Shown here: piece by piece, positions 59,535 through 64,000 of the stretch
Layout of the letters: each line of letters starts with the position of its first letter
Numbering within the stretch: the stretch's first letter is position 1
Assembly: GCA_007858575.1 (NCBI GenBank)
Contig: CP042279.1
Coordinates: 1,178,001 to 1,242,000 of the forward strand
Origin: Streptomyces sp. WAC08241
GTDB lineage: Bacteria; Actinomycetota; Actinomycetes; Streptomycetales; Streptomycetaceae
Length of the DNA: 64,000 nt
Direction: 5' to 3'
Translations under genes and position numbers: made by a program
The notes under the pieces: model-generated
Database searches by the model: none
Seen by the model: the letters and a program-made list of their open reading frames with translations, nothing else
Told to the model about the DNA's origin: nothing

Positions 59535-59758
59535 TCACTCCCGTACCCGCTCGATCCTCCTCTGGCCGACCAGCCTGCCTCGGCCGCCCTCCGCTCCGGC
59601 GGTCTCTGTTCGACGACCACCAGGAACGCGTCGGACTCCAGGTCCATCACGACCCGGGCGGGCACTCCCTCGTCCCGGCGCGCGCCGGCGAACTCCTCGG
59701 CGGGCCAACTGCCCCGCGGGCCGCCGGCGGGAAAACGTTCGAGAACCGTACGACTCAT
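59535..59758 (-). CDS. Small conserved hypothetical protein, frameshifted
   Basis: About 74 residues. SRTVLERFPAGGPRGSWPAE, EFAGARRDEGVPARVVMDLE and SDAFLVVVEQ form a compact one-domain protein that I recall as a short conserved Streptomyces ORF without function. After a shift near 59590 the end reads RIERVRE at 59535; the uncorrected frame runs far into the ROK gene. The ATG at 59758 has GAGATG-type upstream sequence. The product is acidic-basic mixed, with no membrane segment. Confidence 0.6.
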
Positions 59759-59903
59759 CTCCACACCCCTCGTGCTTGCCGTTCCCAACGACGGTTTCCC
59801 CGAAGCGTCACGCGCATGCCGATCGCTCCGCCGATCCATACGTTCGTGGTTTCCGTGGCAGGGTGTTGCGGGCAAGCCACAGGGGCTACCGAAGAGGGGA
59901 AAC

Positions 59904-60935
59904 GTGATCGTCTGGATCAACGGGGCGTTCGGCGCGGGAAAGTCCGGCACCGCGCGCGAACTGGTCGATCTGATCCCGCACAGCACCCTGTACGACCCCG
60001 AGACCACCGGCGACGCGGTGCGCCGGCTCCTTCCGGCCAAGCGGCTCGCCGAGGTCGAGGACTACCAGGACCTGCCGATCTGGCGGCGCCTCGTCGTCGA
60101 CACGGCTGCCGCCCTGCTCGCCGAGGTCGGCGGCGTCCTGATCGTCCCCATGACCCTGCTCCGACAGGAGTACCGGGACGAGATCTTCGGCGGGCTCGCC
60201 GCCCGCCGCATCGAGGTGCGCCACATCCTGCTCGCACCTGAGGAAACGATCCTGCGCCAGCGGATCGACACCCGGAGGAGTACGGCGACCCCGAGGTCGA
60301 CGCCCGCGTACGGGAGTGGAGCCACGGGCACGTGGACCCGTACCGTGCCGCCCTCGACTGGCTCGCCGCCGACGCGTACACCGTCGACAACTCCGTGCTC
60401 ACCGTGGCGGAGACCGCCCGGACCGTCGCCGACGCGGTCCGGGACGGGCGCGCGGCCCCCTGCGGGATCGTCCAGACGCCCGAGCCGACCGGCGAGACCG
60501 TCGCCGCCGGCGTGCTGCTCTTCGACGAGCAGGACCGCTTCCTGCTCGTCGACCCCACCTACAAGCCCGGCTGGGAGTTCCCCGGCGGCGTCGTCGAGCC
60601 TGGCGAGCCCCCGGCACGGGCCGGGATGCGGGAGGTGGCCGAGGAGGTCGGCCTCGCGCTCGACGCCGTGCCCCGGCTGCTGCTCGTCGACTGGGAACGC
60701 CCCGAGCCCCCAAGTACGGAGGGCTGCGCCTCTCTTCGACGGCGGCACCCTCCGGCCCGCCGACGCCGAGCGGCTGCGCCTTCCCGGGGCCGAACTGCGC
60801 GACTGGCGCTTCGTCACCGAGGAGGAGGCCGCCGACCTGCTGCCGCCCGTCCGCTACCAGCGCCTCCGCTGGGCCCTGCGCGCGCGGGAACGGGGCACGG
60901 TCCTCAACCTGGAGGCCGGGGCGCCGGTGGGGTGA
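59904..60935 (+). CDS. TmrB-like P-loop kinase fused to a Nudix hydrolase, frameshifted
   Basis: About 343 residues in two domains. The N-terminal 170 residues begin VIVWINGAFGAGKSGTAREL, very close to the tunicamycin-resistance protein TmrB (W-I-N-G-A-F-G-x-G-K), with LIPHSTLYDPETTGDAVRRL, VVDTAAALLAEVGGVLIVPM and VRHILLAPEETILRQRID. The C-terminal 160 residues are Nudix: GVLLFDEQDRFLLVDPTYKP, then the box GGVVEPGEPPARAGMREVAE with EVGL (G-x5-E-x7-R-E-U-x-E-E-x-G-U), complete. Frameshifts lie near 60275 and 60712. The GTG at 59904 has GAAGAGGGG upstream. The fusion could phosphorylate a small molecule and hydrolyse a nucleotide-linked one; the substrates are unknown. Confidence 0.87.
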   Translation: MIVWINGAFGAGKSGTARELVDLIPHSTLYDPETTGDAVRRLLPAKRLAEVEDYQDLPIWRRLVVDTAAALLAEVGGVLIVPMTLLRQEYRDEIFGGLAARRIEVRHILLAPEETILRQRIDTRRSTATPRSTPAYGSGATGTWTRTVPPSTGSPPTRTPSTTPCSPWRRPPGPSPTRSGTGARPPAGSSRRPSRPARPSPPACCSSTSRTASCSSTPPTSPAGSSPAASSSLASPRHGPGCGRWPRRSASRSTPCPGCCSSTGNAPSPQVRRAAPLFDGGTLRPADAERLRLPGAELRDWRFVTEEEAADLLPPVRYQRLRWALRARERGTVLNLEAGAPVG

Positions 60936-60951
60936 ACCCCGCCGGAGCCGC

Positions 60952-61648
60952 TCAGACCGGGACCTCCCCGGCCGTCGCCGCCGCCCTCAGCAGGGCCGCC
61001 GTGTCCGTGACCACCGGCGCGCCGTGCCCGCAGCACAGCACCGACGGGTCGAGCTCCGCCAGCCTCCGCATCGACTCCAGGGCGAGGGCGCGGTCGACGT
61101 GGAACACGCCGAAGGTGACGCCCCGGACCGAGGCCACCGTGTCCCCGGCGAACAGCACGCCGTGGCGGGGAGGTGCACGGCCATCGAGCCCGGGGTGTGG
61201 CCGGGGTGTGGACCGCCACGGCCCCGTCGCCGAAGCCGAGCTCCTCGCCGTCCTCGACCTCGCGGTCCACCCGGGTCGGCGGCGCCTCCGGCACGGTCAG
61301 ACCGTGCTCGTACAGCGGGAGTTCCCAGTCCAGGAGGTCGGGCTCGGGGACCGGGGCCTCGCCCCGGACCACCGGCGCGTCCAGACGGTGCGCCACGATC
61401 TCGGCCCCGTGGCGGTCCGCGAGCTCCTGGGCGGCGCCCACGTGGTCCCGGTGGCAGTGGGTCAGCACGATGCGGCGCAGCCGGTCCGGGTCCAGACCGG
61501 CCGCCCGTACGGCCGCGGCCGTCGCGTCCGCCGTCCCCGCCCAGCCCGCGTCGATCAGGGTCAGCTCCTCCTCGTCCCGCCAGAGGTAGGCCTGGCCGAT
61601 GGAGTGGTCAAGCAGGTGCAGCCGCGGAGTCACTATGAGGGTGTCCAT
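60952..61648 (-). CDS. MBL-fold metallo-hydrolase, frameshifted
   Basis: About 232 residues. RLHLLDHSIGQAYLWRDEEE, LTLIDAGWAGTADATAAAVR, RIVLTHCHRDHVGAAQELAD (the T-H-x-H-x-D-H zinc motif), then after a shift near 61190 TPGHTPGSMAVHLPRHGVLF, AGDTVASVRGVTFGVFHVDR and LCCGHGAPVVTDTAALLRAA supply the remaining zinc ligands. No extra domain is present, so the substrate (lactone, glutathione thioester or other) cannot be named. The ATG at 61648 is clear; the stop is convergent with the TmrB-Nudix gene. Confidence 0.87.
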
Positions 61649-61768
61649 GCGGCGAACCTACGCGTCCGCGCAGGTCCGCCGCCCGGTTCTACGCTCTCGG
61701 CGAGCTTCGCCGAACGCTGAACCCGATCGGGAACCGGATCAGGAACCCGATCGGTGACCGACGTGCCG

Positions 61769-63129
61769 TCAGACCTGCTTCGAGCGCGCGTAGTTGACGA
61801 GGAAGTGCGCCTCGGCCACCGACAGGCGCTCCAGCTCCTCCGGGGACACGGACTCGTTGGGCGCGTGGATCTGCGCCTCCGGCTCGCTCAGGCCGATCAG
61901 CAGGATCTCCGCCTCCGGGTACAGCGAGGCCAGCGTGTTGCAGAGCGGGATCGAGCCGCCCAGACCGGCCGTCTGCATCTCCTGACCGGGGTACGCGACC
62001 TCCATCGCCTCGGCCATCGAGGCGTACGCCGGGCTCGACGTGTCCGCCTGGAACGCCTGGCCCTGACCGACCTGCTCCAGGGTCACCCGGGCGTTCCACG
62101 GGGTGTGGTTCTCGATGTGGGCGAAGAGCAGCTTCGTCGCCTCGGCCGCGTCCTGGCCCGGCGGCACCCGCAGGCTGACCTGCGCGCGGGCCGTCTTCGG
62201 GATGGACGGTGGCGCCGGCCACCGGGTGGCAGTCGATGCCGACGACGGTGACGGCGGGACGCGCCCAGATGCGGTCCGCGACCGTGCCGCCGCCCGGCAG
62301 GTCCACGCCCGGCAGCACCTTGGCGTCCTGGCGGAAGTTCTCCTCCGGGTACTGGAGGCCCTCCCACACCCGGTCGCCCGGCAGGCCGTCGATGACGGTC
62401 GAACCGTCCGGGCCGCGCAGCGAGTCGAGCACGCGGATCAGCGCGGCGAGCGCGTCCGGGGCGGCGCCGCCGAACTGGCCGGAGTGCAGGTTGCCCTCCA
62501 GGGTGTCGATCCGCACCCGGATCATCGTCATGCCGCGCAGGGTCGCGGTCACCGTCGGCAGGCCCACCCGGAAGTTGCCCGCGTCGCCGATCACGATCGC
62601 GTCGGCGGTCAGCAGCTCGGGGTGCTCCTCCGCGTACCGCTCCAGACCGCCGGTGCCCTGCTCCTCCGAGCCCTCGACGATCACCTTCACCGTCACCGGG
62701 ACGCCGCCGTTCGCCTTCAGGGCGCGCAGCGCGAGCAGGTGCAGGATCACCCCGCCCTTGCAGTCGGCCGTGCCGCGCCTGTACCAGCGGCCGTCGCGCT
62801 CGGTCAGCTCGAACGGCGGGGAGAGCCACGCGGCCTCGTCCAGCTTCGGCTGCACGTCGTAGTGCGCGTAGAGGAGGACGGTCGGGGCGCCGGCCGGGCC
62901 GGGCAGTATGCCGTACACGGCCTGCGAGCCGTCCGGGGTGTCGAGCAGGGCCACGTCCTGGAAGTCCTCGGCGCGCAGCGTCCGCGACCCAGTTCGCCGC
63001 CGCCTCGCACTCGCTGCGCGGGGCCACGTTCTCGTCCGCCACCGACTCGAAGGCCACCAGCTCCGTGAGCTCCGCCCTGGCGCGGGGCATCAGGGACCGT
63101 ACGGTCTCGGCGATCGGATTCGAGGTCAT
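61769..63129 (-). CDS. M20-family dipeptidase, frameshifted
   Basis: A zinc dipeptidase of about 452 residues. SNPIAETVRSLMPRARAELT and ELVAFESVADENVAPRSECE start it. Metal ligands are in VLLYAHYDVQP, RRGTADCKGGVILHLLALRA, IVEGSEEQGTGGLERYAEEH, AIVIGDAGNFRVGLPTVTA and IHAPNESVSPEELERL. The dimerisation domain has IRVRIDTLEGNLHSGQFGGA and ARAQVSLRVPPGQDAAEATK. Frameshifts are near 62980 and 62210. The ATG at 63129 suits the family. It likely finishes cytoplasmic peptide breakdown. Confidence 0.92.
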
Positions 63130-63291
63130 GGGCACGCTCCTGATGGGTGCGACGTTACGACGGGAGGAGGCGTCCGTCGCGTGTCGTGGCGCGGCGAACG
63201 CACCGTCGATCCTACGGCCGGGGCCCCGGCTACCGCGCCGTAGGATGCGTCAGGAGCAGACCCCCGGTCGGATCAGGAGCAGAAGCACATC

Positions 63292-64000
63292 GTGAGCAGC
63301 GAGCACGCAGGAACGCCGGTCCGGAGAACACCGAGCCCGAGGGCGCGGCTCCTGAGGCAGCGGTGCGGAGGCGGCGAGGGACGGCGTCGGGGACGGCGTC
63401 ACGGGCGAGGGGCGGGTGACGTGGCGGACGACGTGACGGAAGGCGCGGTGGGTGACGTGACGGACCGCGCCGGGGAGGGCGCTTCCGCCGCGGACGACGG
63501 GACGGCGGACCCGGACGGCGCGGCGGACGTCTGGGACGTCGTGGTCGTCGGCGCCGGACCGGCCGGCGCGTCCGCGGCCTACGCGGCGGCGGTGGCCGGG
63601 CGCCGGGTGCTCCTCCTGGAGAAGTCCGAGCTGCCCCGGTACAAGACCTGCGGCGGCGGCATCATCGGCCCCTCCCGCGACTCGCTCCCGCCGGGCTTCG
63701 AACTGCCCCTCCAGGACCGGGTGCACGCCGTCACCTTCTCCCTCGAAGGGCGCTTCGCCCGCACCCGCCGCTCGCGCCGGATGCTCTTCGGGCTCATCAA
63801 CCGCCCCGAGTTCGACGCGCGGCTCGTCGAGCACGCGCAGAAGGCCGGTGCCGAGCTGCGGACCGGCGCCACGGTGACCCGGGTGGAGCAGCACGGGCCG
63901 TCGGTGCCGGACCGGCGGACCGCCGCCGTCGTCCTGGCCGACGGCGAGACGATCCTGGCGCGCGCGGTCGTCGGGGCCGACGGCAGTGCCAGCCGCATAG
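63292..64000 (+). CDS. Geranylgeranyl reductase family FAD-dependent oxidoreductase, partial
   Basis: The N-terminal part of a flavoprotein that runs off the right edge. An acidic Gly/Asp/Ala-rich lead precedes DVVVVGAGPAGASAAYAAAV (FAD Rossmann fold), AGRRVLLLEKSELPRYKTCG with GGGIIGPS, the K-T-C-G-G-G motif of geranylgeranyl reductases, then MLFGLINRPEFDARLVEHAQ, GAELRTGATVTRVEQHG and ARAVVGADGSASRI. Family members saturate isoprenoid chains such as menaquinone or lipid tails. The start is uncertain: the GTG at 63292 is in frame but its first 40 codons look shifted (NAGPENTEPEGAAPEAAV reads better in another frame); the GTG at 63421 is in the conserved frame. Confidence 0.87.
   Translation, partial: MSSEHAGTPVRRTPSPRARLLRQRCGGGEGRRRGRRHGRGAGDVADDVTEGAVGDVTDRAGEGASAADDGTADPDGAADVWDVVVVGAGPAGASAAYAAAVAGRRVLLLEKSELPRYKTCGGGIIGPSRDSLPPGFELPLQDRVHAVTFSLEGRFARTRRSRRMLFGLINRPEFDARLVEHAQKAGAELRTGATVTRVEQHGPSVPDRRTAAVVLADGETILARAVVGADGSASRI

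Noticed and set aside
1..64000. tRNA, rRNA, riboswitch, prophage, insertion sequence or oriC features
   Set aside because: I looked for tRNA-like cloverleafs, transposase or integrase motifs, riboswitch boxes and DnaA-box clusters and saw none that I could support by eye.

Overview
The window reads as a high-GC actinomycete chromosome, almost certainly Streptomyces. Start codons are often GTG, third codon positions are strongly G/C, and the families are typical of that genus: STAND NTPase with TPRs, PASTA-less Ser/Thr kinase, PAS-GAF-SpoIIE phosphatase, STAS antagonist, DUF6421, DUF5134, DUF6986 and LVIVD proteins. I see no tRNA, rRNA, CRISPR array, insertion sequence or phage gene. About three quarters of the genes carry one or more single-base frameshifts, usually a missing base in a short C or G run. 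Because they hit housekeeping genes in every region, I treat them as consensus errors of a draft long-read assembly, annotate each gene across its lesions, and mark end points that depend on this.

Layout. 1-5.9 kb: a truncated FAD/Fe-S oxidoreductase, a MarR regulator divergent from an ABC exporter with a palindromic operator between them, and mltG. 5.9-11.3 kb: a flavin monooxygenase, then a sulfonate operon (permease, ATPase, lipoprotein binding protein, FMNH2-dependent monooxygenase) led by a tiny leaderless leader-peptide gene. 11.5-21.5 kb: a membrane protein, AraC regulator, nitrobindin-like protein, prolyl oligopeptidase, LuxR-type regulator, Xaa-Pro aminopeptidase, secreted sialidase, NTF2-like and STAS proteins. 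21.5-31.4 kb: PadR, isochorismatase, then a signalling block of STAND-TPR NTPase, glycerophosphotransferase-like protein, a 26-copy 7-bp tandem repeat, a transmembrane Ser/Thr kinase and a SpoIIE phosphatase.

31.4-41.7 kb: a Mop/TOBE regulator with a self-contained leaderless promoter, Lrp, DoxX, FUSC, lactonase, sirohydrochlorin chelatase-like protein, N-acetylglucosamine kinase-like protein, ung, a BNR propeller, and an old-yellow-enzyme/ArsR divergent pair. 41.7-47.4 kb: DUF305 divergent from an LVIVD protein, TetR, PAP2, M56 peptidase, DUF5134. 47.5-57.3 kb: GNAT, then DUF6421-SDR-threonine aldolase, acyltransferase, thioredoxin, a second leader-peptide gene in front of a flavin reductase, etfB-etfA and a DUF6986 aldolase. 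57.3-64 kb: LacI/ROK divergent pair, a TmrB-like kinase-Nudix fusion, MBL hydrolase, M20 dipeptidase and the start of a geranylgeranyl-reductase-family protein.

The best regulatory story is the two matching leader peptides, which share R-x-H-[IV]-D-L-x-R-x-A-S-A-x-C. One precedes the sulfonate uptake/monooxygenase operon and the other, 42 kb away, precedes a flavin reductase of the kind that supplies FMNH2 to such monooxygenases. This suggests one sulfur (cysteine) attenuation regulon split over two loci.
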